64,000 nucleotides of DNA from an uncultured Clostridia bacterium. GTDB lineage: Bacteria; Bacillota; Clostridia; Christensenellales; Pumilibacteraceae. The notes beneath the pieces were generated by a model. That model made no database searches. It was not told where the DNA came from and saw nothing but the letters and a program-made list of their open reading frames with translations. This document shows positions 43,511-51,697 of this stretch, one piece after another. The DNA lies in contig CAOJOK010000003.1 of the NCBI GenBank assembly GCA_948440265.1, forward strand, positions 1 through 64,000, read 5' to 3'. Every line of letters starts with the position of its first letter. Position 1 is the stretch's first letter. A program made the translations under genes and the position numbers.

Positions 43511-43548
43511 ATCCGCCCCGAAGCACTGCTTTCGGAGCGGATTGTTTT
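43511..43548. terminator. Terminator of the arg operon (bidirectional)
   Basis: AATCCGC-CCCGAA and TTCGGA-GCGGATT form a long stem around a short loop, followed by TGTTTTATT on plus and by TTTT on minus. It lies between the convergent arg and GH3 operons. Confidence 0.85.
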
Positions 43549-43570
43549 ATTGCAATTTAATTTTGTTCTA

Positions 43571-46500
43571 TCATTCGCCTTTCGGCTCTTTTACTTTTTT
43601 CTTGCGCAATATCAGGAATATCCACAGTCCCATTACCGCCGCAATGGTTATATCCACGACGATGAGCACGGGTACCCACCAGGCGAACACGGTGACGCTT
43701 TCGCCGATTAGCGAGCCTTTATCCAAGCCCTGCGCCGTTTCTGCGAAGTTTATCGTATCCGCATACGCGAACAGGATATCTTTTGCCGACTTGAATATCG
43801 CCTGCTGTGCCGTCGCCGAGGTCGTGTCGTTGAAGTTGCCCTTGCCGCCGTCGCTGTACAGAATCTGGCTGTTGCCTGCCCTGACACATTCGTCCACGTC
43901 GTGCACCTTATCGTCTCTGCCGCTCGGTCTGCCGTCGTTGAAGTTCTGGTAGAAGTCGGTTATGACGGTGCCACGGAAGCCCCATTCGTCGCGGAGTACG
44001 GCGGTGAGCATTGCATACGAACCCGAAGCGCGCGTGCTGCCTATGCGGTCCACGCTGCTCATCATACCGTTGCCCTTGCCCACTTTGACTATGAGTTCGA
44101 AAGGTCTCAAATAGTTTTCGCGCAGGTTCTGTTCGGTAAGCCACTTGTACGCGCCGTTTCTGCCCGACTCGTTGTCGTTTACCGCGATATGCTTGACATA
44201 CGCCGTGACGCCCTTTTCTTTGGCTCCGTAAACGTGGTATGCGCCTATTATGCCCGAAAGGTATGCGTCTTCGCTGTAATACTCGAAGTTTCTGCCGCCC
44301 GTCGGACTTCTGTGCAGGTTGGCGCCCGGTCCGTACCAGCCCGAAAGTCCGAGAGCCTTACCTTCCATACCTATCGCCGCGCCTACCTGATACGCCATAT
44401 ACCAGTCCCAGGTGGACGCAAGTATGGTCGGCGACGGATAGTTGACGGCTTTGAGTCCGCCGTCGCCCGTGACCGAGTTGTTGAATCCCGCAGGTCCGTC
44501 GGCGTCGCGCGTCGCTTTTTTGCCTATCGAATCGATTTCGATGGTTCCGAATCCGCCGCGGAACACGAGCTCGCACATCTTGTCTATCGACAGTTTGCTC
44601 ACGAGTTCGTCCCACTTTTCGTCTTCGTATTTAAGTCCCATAACGTCGGTTATCGTCAAGTCGGAAGCCACGTTGGTTTTGGGAGCGACGTCGCCGTCGT
44701 TCTTTTTGGGAGTTTGAAGTACGTTCCAGGTATCGTTTTTGAGCGTTTCGCCCGCATTTCTGGAAAGCTTCTGTTTCGGGAAAGTTCCCTTGAAATCGGC
44801 TCTCGTCATATAGGTGATTTTTACGGGTTCTTCGCCGCCGTCTATCGAGTGCGCCTTGTTCGCGGCAGGCTCGTTTATGACGCTGCTTGCGCCGCTTACG
44901 GGGTTGGTGTAGGTCGTGAATTGGTTTTCCACTTTGACCTTATTGCCCGTTGCGGAGTCGGTTTCGTACTTATATCCGGGGTCGGGTACTTTGAACGTAT
45001 AGCCGTTGCGCTTATCGGCGTTTTTCGTGTCGGCTTTTGTGTGGGCGTCGGTGCGCAGAGTTATCTCATAGTTTCCGCCTTCCAGCTCGTAACCCATAAA
45101 GCCGTTGTTGTTTTTGTCATAGCAGTCGTAGCTTTTCATATCTTCCACGGCAAATTCGATTTTCAGCTGTTCGACTTTACCCGGTTCCAAAAGCCCCGTC
45201 TTGGCAAATGCAAGCAGATTGACGGCGCTCTTTTCTATTCCGCCTTTCGTGTACGGCGGCGTGTAATAAAGCTCCACAACGTCCTTGCCTGCCTTTCTGC
45301 CCGTATTTTCCACGAGCACGTTGAAGGTTATCTTGTCGTCCTTTTTCAGTTCCGAACCGTCGGTGAGTTCTTTGCCGTCGCCGTCGGTTACGCTTGTGAG
45401 CGTCCACTTGAAGTCGGTGTAGGACTTTCCGTACCCGAACGGATACTGCACAATGGCGTTGTAACCCGTGCCGTAAGAGTTGCTTTCGTCCTTCCAATAG
45501 CCTTCGGCGTCCGCCGTTTCGTACCACTTATAGCCGATGTATATGTCTTCGGCATAGTCGGAATATTTGTTTATTCTCGTGCCGAGCGTGGCGTCGTTGA
45601 CCATATCGAGGTATGAGCCTACGCCCTCGCGGCCTGCGTTCACATAGGACGGCGCAGTTGCCAAATCGTATGCCCAGGTATCGGTCGTTCTGCCCGACGG
45701 ATTGACTTCGCCCGTCAGTATCTTGCCGACGCCGATTGTGCCGCGCGTTCCCGGCAGACCCATATAGAGTACGGCGTCTATCTTGTCGTTGTTCTGCACA
45801 TAGCCGAGTTCCATAGGGTTGGACGTATTCAGCACCACGATGACTTCGTCGAAATTATCGCAGACGAGATTGAGCATATCTTCTTCTTCCGTCGAAAGAG
45901 ACTGCAATTTTCTCGTTTCGTCGTTTTCCGTCTTTGCCTTATACTGCTTATGAGAGTAGTCGTTGCCTTCGCCGAGTATTCTGCCGAGCACGACGATTGC
46001 CGTGTCGGAGAACGCCTTTGCTTCGTTCATCAGCGCGTCGGTATAGAAGCTCTTGGGGGCTTCGTACACGCCGTAATACTCTTTATACAACTCGTCGCTT
46101 GTCGCTTCGATAACGTAATTGCCGTTCGTCCTTGCGAATCTGCGCCATTTGAGATTCTCGTATGCGGCGGCAAGATTTTCGTTATACGTTATGCCTGCTT
46201 CTTTGAGTCCGCCGAGGAAAGTCACAAGGTCGTTTCTCGAACCCGTACCGCTGCCCGTGCCCTGCGGAATAAATCCCGAGTCGCTGCTCGACCAGCCGAA
46301 TACGTTTACCTGATAATTCTTCAAAGGCAGACCGCCGTTGTTCTTCAACAGCACCGCGCCTTCCGCTTCTACGTTGGCGGCAAGGGCGTTGCCCGATTCG
46401 CGCGCGGCAATCGATTCCTTGCTGTCTTCGTCCAAGCCGAAACCGCAAAGGTACTGCGTTATGATATTGCTGTAGCGCGCGCAGTATACGTTTCCTATGA

Positions 46501-46576
46501 TAAGCGCGACGGCTATTATGCCTATCAGCACGAAGCTGACTATCATAACTATTCTTTTCTTTAAAACTTCGCTCAT
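43571..46576 (-). CDS. Membrane-anchored glycoside hydrolase family 3, permuted domains
   Basis: A large beta-glucosidase-like GH3 enzyme of 1001 residues. The domain order is the reverse of standard GH3: an N-terminal membrane helix (residues 9-30), the GH3 C-terminal sandwich domain (about 60-330, EAEGAVLLKNNGGLPL and YMGLPGTRGTIGVGKILTGEVNPSGR), a fibronectin-III-like domain (about 400-520), then the TIM barrel (about 640-930) with the nucleophile Asp874 in GFRGTVITDFYQ, and a C-terminal membrane helix plus KKKVKEPKGE. Ruminococcus albus has a similar permutation. Both ends anchored, it should face outward and cut beta-linked glycans at the surface. It is 16 nt after the Cys-rich lipoprotein gene, with AAGGAG before the ATG. 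Confidence 0.9.
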   Translation of the reverse strand: MSEVLKKRIVMIVSFVLIGIIAVALIIGNVYCARYSNIITQYLCGFGLDEDSKESIAARESGNALAANVEAEGAVLLKNNGGLPLKNYQVNVFGWSSSDSGFIPQGTGSGTGSRNDLVTFLGGLKEAGITYNENLAAAYENLKWRRFARTNGNYVIEATSDELYKEYYGVYEAPKSFYTDALMNEAKAFSDTAIVVLGRILGEGNDYSHKQYKAKTENDETRKLQSLSTEEEDMLNLVCDNFDEVIVVLNTSNPMELGYVQNNDKIDAVLYMGLPGTRGTIGVGKILTGEVNPSGRTTDTWAYDLATAPSYVNAGREGVGSYLDMVNDATLGTRINKYSDYAEDIYIGYKWYETADAEGYWKDESNSYGTGYNAIVQYPFGYGKSYTDFKWTLTSVTDGDGKELTDGSELKKDDKITFNVLVENTGRKAGKDVVELYYTPPYTKGGIEKSAVNLLAFAKTGLLEPGKVEQLKIEFAVEDMKSYDCYDKNNNGFMGYELEGGNYEITLRTDAHTKADTKNADKRNGYTFKVPDPGYKYETDSATGNKVKVENQFTTYTNPVSGASSVINEPAANKAHSIDGGEEPVKITYMTRADFKGTFPKQKLSRNAGETLKNDTWNVLQTPKKNDGDVAPKTNVASDLTITDVMGLKYEDEKWDELVSKLSIDKMCELVFRGGFGTIEIDSIGKKATRDADGPAGFNNSVTGDGGLKAVNYPSPTILASTWDWYMAYQVGAAIGMEGKALGLSGWYGPGANLHRSPTGGRNFEYYSEDAYLSGIIGAYHVYGAKEKGVTAYVKHIAVNDNESGRNGAYKWLTEQNLRENYLRPFELIVKVGKGNGMMSSVDRIGSTRASGSYAMLTAVLRDEWGFRGTVITDFYQNFNDGRPSGRDDKVHDVDECVRAGNSQILYSDGGKGNFNDTTSATAQQAIFKSAKDILFAYADTINFAETAQGLDKGSLIGESVTVFAWWVPVLIVVDITIAAVMGLWIFLILRKKKVKEPKGE

Positions 46577-46592
46577 TTATAATCTCCTTGAA

Positions 46593-48965
46593 TTAAGCCT
46601 GCTGTTTGACGTCTGCCGTTTCGTGTCCCGTGCATTTGTCGGCACAGGCAGGGTCGGTACATTCTGTGTTCGTGCATTTTCCGCAGTCGGGCTGCTCGCA
46701 CACGCTTTCGCAAACGTGCATTGCCGTGCCGTCGTATTCGGTTGCCGTCACGGTGAAGCAGTCGAGGTCGGGGACCTGCTCGCTCCCTGCGGGGAATTCT
46801 ATCGTCAGCGTGTGCAGTCCCGCTTCGAGAGCAAGGTATTCCACGAAGTTGACGGTCTTCCAATTGCCGTTTGTGCTTCCCGTCAAAGAGCCTTCTATCG
46901 TATTTTCGATTGGCGTTCCGTCCATTGCGAACTTCATATTGTCTTTCACGACGTAATTCTTATCGGACGCGCCCGTGACGGAAACAGTGATTTTCGCCGC
47001 CTTGACCACATAAATCTTTATCGTAAACACGGTGCCCTGTCCGAGAGCGTAAATGCTCTTGCCGCCGCTTGCCGTTCCGTTGCCTGCAACGGCATAATTG
47101 CCCTGTCCGACAGACGGTACGAAGTCGCTTCTCGTGACTACGCCGGCGTTGTCGAGATTTTCGGCTTCCATTACGAAGCTGCCGAGCTTATTGACAGCCA
47201 AATCGTACTCTCCGTGACCTTCGCATTTTTCCGTGCACTCGCTGCCGTTGGGGTTGCTGTCAGAGCAGTCGGTCGTACACTTTTCACAAATAGGGCATTT
47301 ATCTTCGCAAAGGTGCGGGCAAGCGCATTTTTCTGTACATTCTTCGCCCTTGTCGCATTCCGTCGTGCATTTGCCGCAACGAACGCACTTGTCTTCGCAG
47401 TGATGCGTCGTGCACTTATCCGCGCAAAGAGTGTAGTCGCAGGTTTCGTCCAGGCACTTTCCGCAGTGCGGGCAGACGTGCAGGCACTTATGCGCGCCTT
47501 CTGTAAGTTCGGTTTCGCCGACGACGGTGAATCTTACGCAGTCCACGTTGCAGTCCTTGCCCGTGACTTTCACGACGAACATATGGTCGCCTGCGTCGAG
47601 CTCCACTCTGCCGAGCTCGGTGTAGTACCACATCCAATACTGACCTTTAACGGGGTCGCCTGCCTTGATGTCGTAGTCTTCGACGTCGGTCAAGACTTCT
47701 CCGTCCATTTCAAACGCCCAGTTGTCTTTTACCTTATAGGAATCGACGGACGCGCAGGCGATTTCGATTTTCACCGTGGCTTTTTTAGCCATACGGATTA
47801 TCGTGCTGACTTCGCTGCCCTTCATAGTGGCGCCGACGGATTTGCCGCCGCTCGTTCCCTCTCTGTTGGAGTAAGCGTCCTCCACAAACGCCTGACCGTC
47901 TTTGAGTCCGTGGTGGTTCTTGATGTCTTCGCGGACGATTATCTTTTCAAGGTCGAAATCTTCGAACTCTTTGATATAGGTCGTCTTTTCGGTTATTTCC
48001 AGCAGGCTGTTTGCGCCGTAGGGTTTGCCGACATAGAATTCCACATAGTCTATGTTGGGAACTTCTTCGCCTTTGACGTTGAACGAAAGCGTGTTTGTTC
48101 CCTTGGGAAGTGTGAGATTTCTTATAACCTTGCTCTGCCATACGAGCTTTGTTTCCGGCTCCGCAGGCTCGGCAGGGGTTTCCCCTTCGCCGGGTTCGGC
48201 AGGGGTTTCGCTCGGCTCGGTTTCTATGACTTCGGGCACGGGCAGTGTGGGCATTGCGGAAATATCGATTGCGCCGGTATCCGCCACACCTTTATAGTTG
48301 AGATACATATCGAAGCTTCCGCCTATGGAAAGCACTTCGCTGTAAGGGTTGGACATATGCATTACGAGCGTGACGTTTTTATACTCCTGCTCGGTCGTGA
48401 ACGTAAAGCCGATATAGTTATCTTTCACGCCGTAGTTTGCAAGATATTTTCCGCCGCTGACGCTTTCGTCTTCCGTGACAAGCGTTTTACCGCTTTGCGC
48501 CTTGACGTTCGTCGCTTCGAGATTTATGCTCTCCATTTCCACCTTATACGACGTGTTCGGGTTTTCGCCCTTGACTTCGAACACGGCGGTCGGGTCTATC
48601 TTGGGCATTACTCTCTCTTTGAGCGTAACCTTGTAAGAAGCGCGGTTGCCCTGATACATAACGCGCACTTCTTTTTCGCCCGGAGTGCCGAAATCGGGTT
48701 TCGTCAGCGCGCAACGCGACAACGCGATTTCTTCCGTGGTCTTGTCGCTCTTATGCGCTATGACTTTGAGCCCGTCCGCATTGAACGCTTCTCCCCACTC
48801 GAAAGTCGTCTTTACCGCGCTTGTGTCGAGCGTTATCGATTCGACAACGGCATCGGGCTGGGGCTTGGGGTCTCCGCAGCCGACCAGCGTTGCACTTACC
48901 AATGTAGTCAGCATACACAGTGTGAGCATAGCTACAATCAGACGTGAAACTGTTTTCTTCTTCAT
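46593..48965 (-). CDS. Surface lipoprotein with Ig-like, CBM-like and Cys-rich knuckle modules
   Basis: A 790-residue lipoprotein: signal peptide, lipobox LVGC (Cys30), then a bacterial Ig-like domain (residues 40-115, ITLDTSAVKTTFEWGEAF). Three CBM6/35-like beta-sandwich modules follow (GGKYLANYGVKDNYIGFTF; SGGKSVGATMKGSEVSTI; SGGKSIYALGQGTVFTI), with a Pro/Glu-rich linker near 250. Between and after the last two lie Cys/His-rich knuckles (HKCLHVCPHCGKC, HHCEDKCVRCGKC, HLCEDKCPICEKC, HVCESVCEQPDCGKC). Such spacing suggests metal- or disulfide-stabilised repeats. Likely binds polysaccharide and presents it to the GH3 enzyme encoded next; the two are one operon. ATG follows AAAGGAG. Confidence 0.8.
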   Translation of the reverse strand: MKKKTVSRLIVAMLTLCMLTTLVSATLVGCGDPKPQPDAVVESITLDTSAVKTTFEWGEAFNADGLKVIAHKSDKTTEEIALSRCALTKPDFGTPGEKEVRVMYQGNRASYKVTLKERVMPKIDPTAVFEVKGENPNTSYKVEMESINLEATNVKAQSGKTLVTEDESVSGGKYLANYGVKDNYIGFTFTTEQEYKNVTLVMHMSNPYSEVLSIGGSFDMYLNYKGVADTGAIDISAMPTLPVPEVIETEPSETPAEPGEGETPAEPAEPETKLVWQSKVIRNLTLPKGTNTLSFNVKGEEVPNIDYVEFYVGKPYGANSLLEITEKTTYIKEFEDFDLEKIIVREDIKNHHGLKDGQAFVEDAYSNREGTSGGKSVGATMKGSEVSTIIRMAKKATVKIEIACASVDSYKVKDNWAFEMDGEVLTDVEDYDIKAGDPVKGQYWMWYYTELGRVELDAGDHMFVVKVTGKDCNVDCVRFTVVGETELTEGAHKCLHVCPHCGKCLDETCDYTLCADKCTTHHCEDKCVRCGKCTTECDKGEECTEKCACPHLCEDKCPICEKCTTDCSDSNPNGSECTEKCEGHGEYDLAVNKLGSFVMEAENLDNAGVVTRSDFVPSVGQGNYAVAGNGTASGGKSIYALGQGTVFTIKIYVVKAAKITVSVTGASDKNYVVKDNMKFAMDGTPIENTIEGSLTGSTNGNWKTVNFVEYLALEAGLHTLTIEFPAGSEQVPDLDCFTVTATEYDGTAMHVCESVCEQPDCGKCTNTECTDPACADKCTGHETADVKQQA

Positions 48966-49051
48966 CTTTTTTTCTCCTTTTATAGAAGTTTTTTATTTTG
49001 AGCGCGCCCTATGAAAACACGCAGAAAATACGATATTTCGGCTTTTCCTAT

Positions 49052-49079
49052 ATTGTAACACCGTATTTATTTTTTTCAA
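49052..49079 (-). promoter_or_regulatory. Promoter of the lipoprotein-GH3 operon
   Basis: On the minus strand TTGAAA (49074-49079) and TACAAT (49052-49057) with a 16-bp spacer. The leader to the ATG is about 80 nt. The direct repeats for LytTR binding start 3 bp upstream of -35. Confidence 0.65.
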
Positions 49080-49082
49080 GAG

Positions 49083-49120
49083 CTTTATGCGTAACCTTAC
49101 ATTCTTTATGCGTAACCTTA
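49083..49120. promoter_or_regulatory. LytTR-type direct repeats of the lipoprotein-GH3 promoter
   Basis: Two identical 17-mers, CTTTATGCGTAACCTTA at 49083 and 49104, are spaced 21 bp apart. On the promoter strand each reads TAAGGTTACGCATAAAG and contains a core similar to the AGTTAAG core of LytTR sites. A 21-bp period (9-bp repeat, 12-bp spacer) is the rule for AgrA/LytTR regulators. A related pair stands at 51601. Confidence 0.7.
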
Positions 49121-49143
49121 TTTCCGCCCCTTTTACGGCAAAA

Positions 49144-49184
49144 AACAAAAAAGCCCCGTCCGCAAAGCGGCATAAAAACGGGGT
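49144..49184 (-). terminator. Terminator of the LytTR two-component operon
   Basis: Stem GCCCCGT / ACGGGGT; on the minus strand the hairpin is followed by six T. It is placed after the repeat region that follows the histidine kinase gene. Confidence 0.65.
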
Positions 49185-49292
49185 CCGATTGGTTTTATGG
49201 GGGGGGGATTTAAAAAGTGCGCTTTAAAGGGGTTGCGCCGATTGGGCAGATTAAAGGGCAAGCGACGGCAAGCGTGTAATTGCAATGAGAGC
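49185..49292. other. Gene-free stretch with a G9 tract
   Basis: Nine G (49199-49207) followed by ATTT, then GC-rich sequence leading into a family-2 repeat. The same G-run-ATTT arrangement is at 36840. No gene is visible. Confidence 0.5.
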
Positions 49293-49365
49293 AAGAGTTT
49301 GTAATCGCTTTGATGCAGGGGATTTCTCCGCTTCGCATACTTCGTATGCTTCGGTCGAAATGACA
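49293..49365 (+). repeat. Family-2 hairpin repeat, copy d
   Basis: AAGAGTTTGTAATCGC, then ATGCAGGGGATTTCTCCGC, then GGTCGAAATGACAGG. The inner hairpin here is GCATAC-TTC-GTATGC, different from copies b and e but again self-complementary. Confidence 0.8.
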
Positions 49366-49373
49366 GGAAATAG

Positions 49374-49497
49374 CTGACGGCACAGTCGCGCAAAAGACAA
49401 GGCAAACGAGCATTTGCGAAAGGGCGTGTACTTCGCGTACTCGCCCCGAGAAAATGCGATGTTTAACGCAGTATTTTGCGATGAATGTGACGTCAGG
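49374..49497 (+). repeat. Family-1 hairpin element, copy D1
   Basis: A 124-bp element with left end CTGACGGCA and right end TGACGTCAGG. Arms GCATTT (49410-49415) and AAATGC (49452-49457), inner GGGCG / CGCCC, tip GTAC-TTCGC-GTAC. Its right-end TCA is the TGA stop of the histidine kinase gene. Confidence 0.85.
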
Positions 49498-50818
49498 AAG
49501 GGTTAAGGGAGAATAGTATGTTAATATTAAATATATTATTCTCGGCGGTTATGGACAGGTCGGCGCCGTATTTTGCGCAGATGTACTGAACGCTTTTCAT
49601 ACCGTAACCGTGATAGTTCTTATCTTCCTTTGTCGTCTGCGGTATGCCGCCGACGAACTCGGGGCGCTTATCGTAATAGTTATGCACGTTGACGGAAAGC
49701 AGGTTCTGCACCGCGCGCACCTTAAACCCTATTACCCTTTTGCCCTCGTCCAGCTTCTGCACCGCTTCGATTGCGTTGTCTATTATATTTCCGAACAGAG
49801 AGTATATGTCGTCTTCGCTCATAAAATTCAGGCTTGCGCCGTCGGCGATACAGCTCAACTTTATGCCGTTCTTATTGCAGAGTAGCATTTTTTCGGTCAG
49901 TATGACGTCCAGCGCGTCGTTGCCCGTGCGCAGGACGCTGTCGTAAATCTTTATCGCGTCTTCTATTTCCTTTACCGAGTCTTCGCTTAACGTCTGCACG
50001 CCGCTTATATTTCGGATACGGTGTTTCAAGTCGTGGCACTTCATATTTATGAGCGCGATATTTTCCTTGGAAAGCTCGTACTGCTCTTTCTCTCTCATTC
50101 GCAGAAGGTTCACCGAATGAAGCGTGTCCTGCAATTTATGCCGCATAGCCACTTCGAACATCAACAGCAGGACTATTATACAGCAGACTATGTTATATAC
50201 TCCGACTATCGTCAAGTACAGCTTATTGCCGTTTGCCGCAATATTATAGACTATGACCGCATTAAGCACTATGTCCACGACAAGCAGCAGTGCGGCGAAT
50301 ATGAATATGTAGCTTATCGCGCGCAGGCTTTCGCCGCGTTTGATTTTATTGCCGAACAGCAGGAATGTGAAAAAGTACGTCATAAAGTACACCCATACAT
50401 ACATTATGAATATGAACGGGTCGTGAAACGGCATTACCGAGCCGTCGCCGTAAAAGCCCATAGGCGAGCCTTTATTGGCGCCCATTATTATGATTATGAG
50501 ATTGTACAGCTCGTATGCGAGATGCTGAACCGTGTAGCCTGCAAGCAGGCAGAACACGAGTTTCAAGATATTTTCCTTGAACATTATCGCGCCCATTGCG
50601 ACGGTGAATGCGAATATTGCGAAAAACACGAACGACGCGTAAAAGGCGTTATTTACGGGGACGGGAAACAGGAAGGAAAATAAAAACACCGCGGCGATAC
50701 ACAGCGGCGCACGCAGATAGAATTTAGACCGCGGCGTGAGCCGCAGGGAAAACAATGTCTCGGCTATCAACAATTCCGCGACAAACTGGAAGGATTTGTA
50801 GAACTCGAATTGAGTCAT
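49493..50818 (-). CDS. AgrC-like sensor histidine kinase
   Basis: A membrane sensor of 441 residues of the AgrC/HPK10 kind. The first ~220 residues form six or seven membrane helices, the usual way such kinases sense peptides or envelope signals. A dimerisation helix with the phospho-acceptor His in INMKCHDLKHRIRNI follows, then the GHKL ATPase domain (LFGNIIDNAIEAVQ as N-box, NYHGYGMKSVQYICAKYG as glycine box). It starts only 3 nt after the response regulator stop. No agrD/agrB peptide genes are visible, so the signal is unknown. Its TGA stop is formed by repeat D1. Confidence 0.9.
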   Translation of the reverse strand: MTQFEFYKSFQFVAELLIAETLFSLRLTPRSKFYLRAPLCIAAVFLFSFLFPVPVNNAFYASFVFFAIFAFTVAMGAIMFKENILKLVFCLLAGYTVQHLAYELYNLIIIIMGANKGSPMGFYGDGSVMPFHDPFIFIMYVWVYFMTYFFTFLLFGNKIKRGESLRAISYIFIFAALLLVVDIVLNAVIVYNIAANGNKLYLTIVGVYNIVCCIIVLLLMFEVAMRHKLQDTLHSVNLLRMREKEQYELSKENIALINMKCHDLKHRIRNISGVQTLSEDSVKEIEDAIKIYDSVLRTGNDALDVILTEKMLLCNKNGIKLSCIADGASLNFMSEDDIYSLFGNIIDNAIEAVQKLDEGKRVIGFKVRAVQNLLSVNVHNYYDKRPEFVGGIPQTTKEDKNYHGYGMKSVQYICAKYGADLSITAENNIFNINILFSLNPS

Positions 50819-50821
50819 TTA

Positions 50822-51535
50822 TTAAGTACCCCCCCCCGCGAGGTAGTCGTTCAGCGCACGAATGAAGTCCTTGCGTTTGGGAAAACTCATTTGCAGTTCT
50901 TCCTTGCCGACGGTCACGGTCTGACCCGACACGCCGCTGACATAGCGCAGGTTGACGAGATAACAGTTATTGCACTTGGCGAACCCTGCGCCTTTGAGTT
51001 TTTCTTCCGTTTCTTTGAGCGTGCCCGAAGTGGGATATACGCCGCCGTCGTCCATATGATACACGAGTTTATGCCCCGTGACTTCGACATACAGTATCTT
51101 ATTGGGGTCGAGCAGTCTGACGGCATAGTCCACGGTTATCTTGATTTTCGCGCAACTTCTGCTCTTTATCCTTTCGACGGCGCGGTCGAGCTTGAGTGCG
51201 AAGTCTTCCGCCGACACGGGCTTCACTATATAGTCGAACGCGTCCACCGAATATCCTTCGACGGCGTACTGCGCCATATTGGTCACGAATATGAGCATTA
51301 CGGTATTGTCCAGCTGTCTCAAACGCCTTGCCGCTTCCATACCGTTCATTGACGGCATTTCTATGTCCATAAGCACCAAATCGTAATTTGTTTTATAGCC
51401 TGTCAGAAACAAAACGGGGTTGGAAAAGCAGACGATTCTAAACTGCTCGCCCGTCTTTAAGGAGTATGCGTCGAAATATGATTTCAACTGCTCCTGCGTC
51501 TTTGTTTCGTCTTCCACTATGGCTATATTTATCAT
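50822..51535 (-). CDS. LytTR-family response regulator
   Basis: A two-domain regulator of 237 residues. The receiver domain (1-120) has the acidic pair in IVEDE, the phospho-acceptor Asp in LVLMDIEMPSMNGMEA, and Lys in YIVKPVS. The LytTR DNA-binding domain (about 135-235) has ILYVEVTGHKLVYHM and CNNCYLVNLRYVSGVSG. It should bind pairs of direct repeats upstream of -35; such repeats are found before its own promoter and before the lipoprotein-GH3 promoter. Its 3' end contains nine G in a row (50829-50837) that encode the final Gly codons and stand before the kinase ATG. Confidence 0.93.
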   Translation of the reverse strand: MINIAIVEDETKTQEQLKSYFDAYSLKTGEQFRIVCFSNPVLFLTGYKTNYDLVLMDIEMPSMNGMEAARRLRQLDNTVMLIFVTNMAQYAVEGYSVDAFDYIVKPVSAEDFALKLDRAVERIKSRSCAKIKITVDYAVRLLDPNKILYVEVTGHKLVYHMDDGGVYPTSGTLKETEEKLKGAGFAKCNNCYLVNLRYVSGVSGQTVTVGKEELQMSFPKRKDFIRALNDYLAGGGT

Positions 51536-51568
51536 TTACCCCTCGCAAATACAATTCTCGCATTTTTT

Positions 51569-51596
51569 ATTATACCACATATGAGCCGTTTGTCAA
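51569..51596 (-). promoter_or_regulatory. Promoter of the LytTR two-component operon
   Basis: On the minus strand TTGACA (51591-51596) and TATAAT (51569-51574) with a 16-bp spacer. Confidence 0.75.
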
Positions 51597-51600
51597 TGGG

Positions 51601-51637
51601 TTTATGCATAAGGTTTCGATTTTTACTCTTAACCTTT
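51601..51637. promoter_or_regulatory. LytTR-type direct repeats of the two-component promoter
   Basis: TTTATGCATAAGGTTT (51601) and TTTACTCTTAACCTTT (51622) are related repeats with a 21-bp period, 4 bp upstream of the -35 box. The second shares 12 of 16 bases with the repeat at the lipoprotein-GH3 promoter. This points to self-regulation. Confidence 0.6.
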
Positions 51638-51697
51638 AACAAAGAAGCGAAAAGTTCAAGCGGAACAACGAACATTATTCAAATCGAAGTACGGCAA

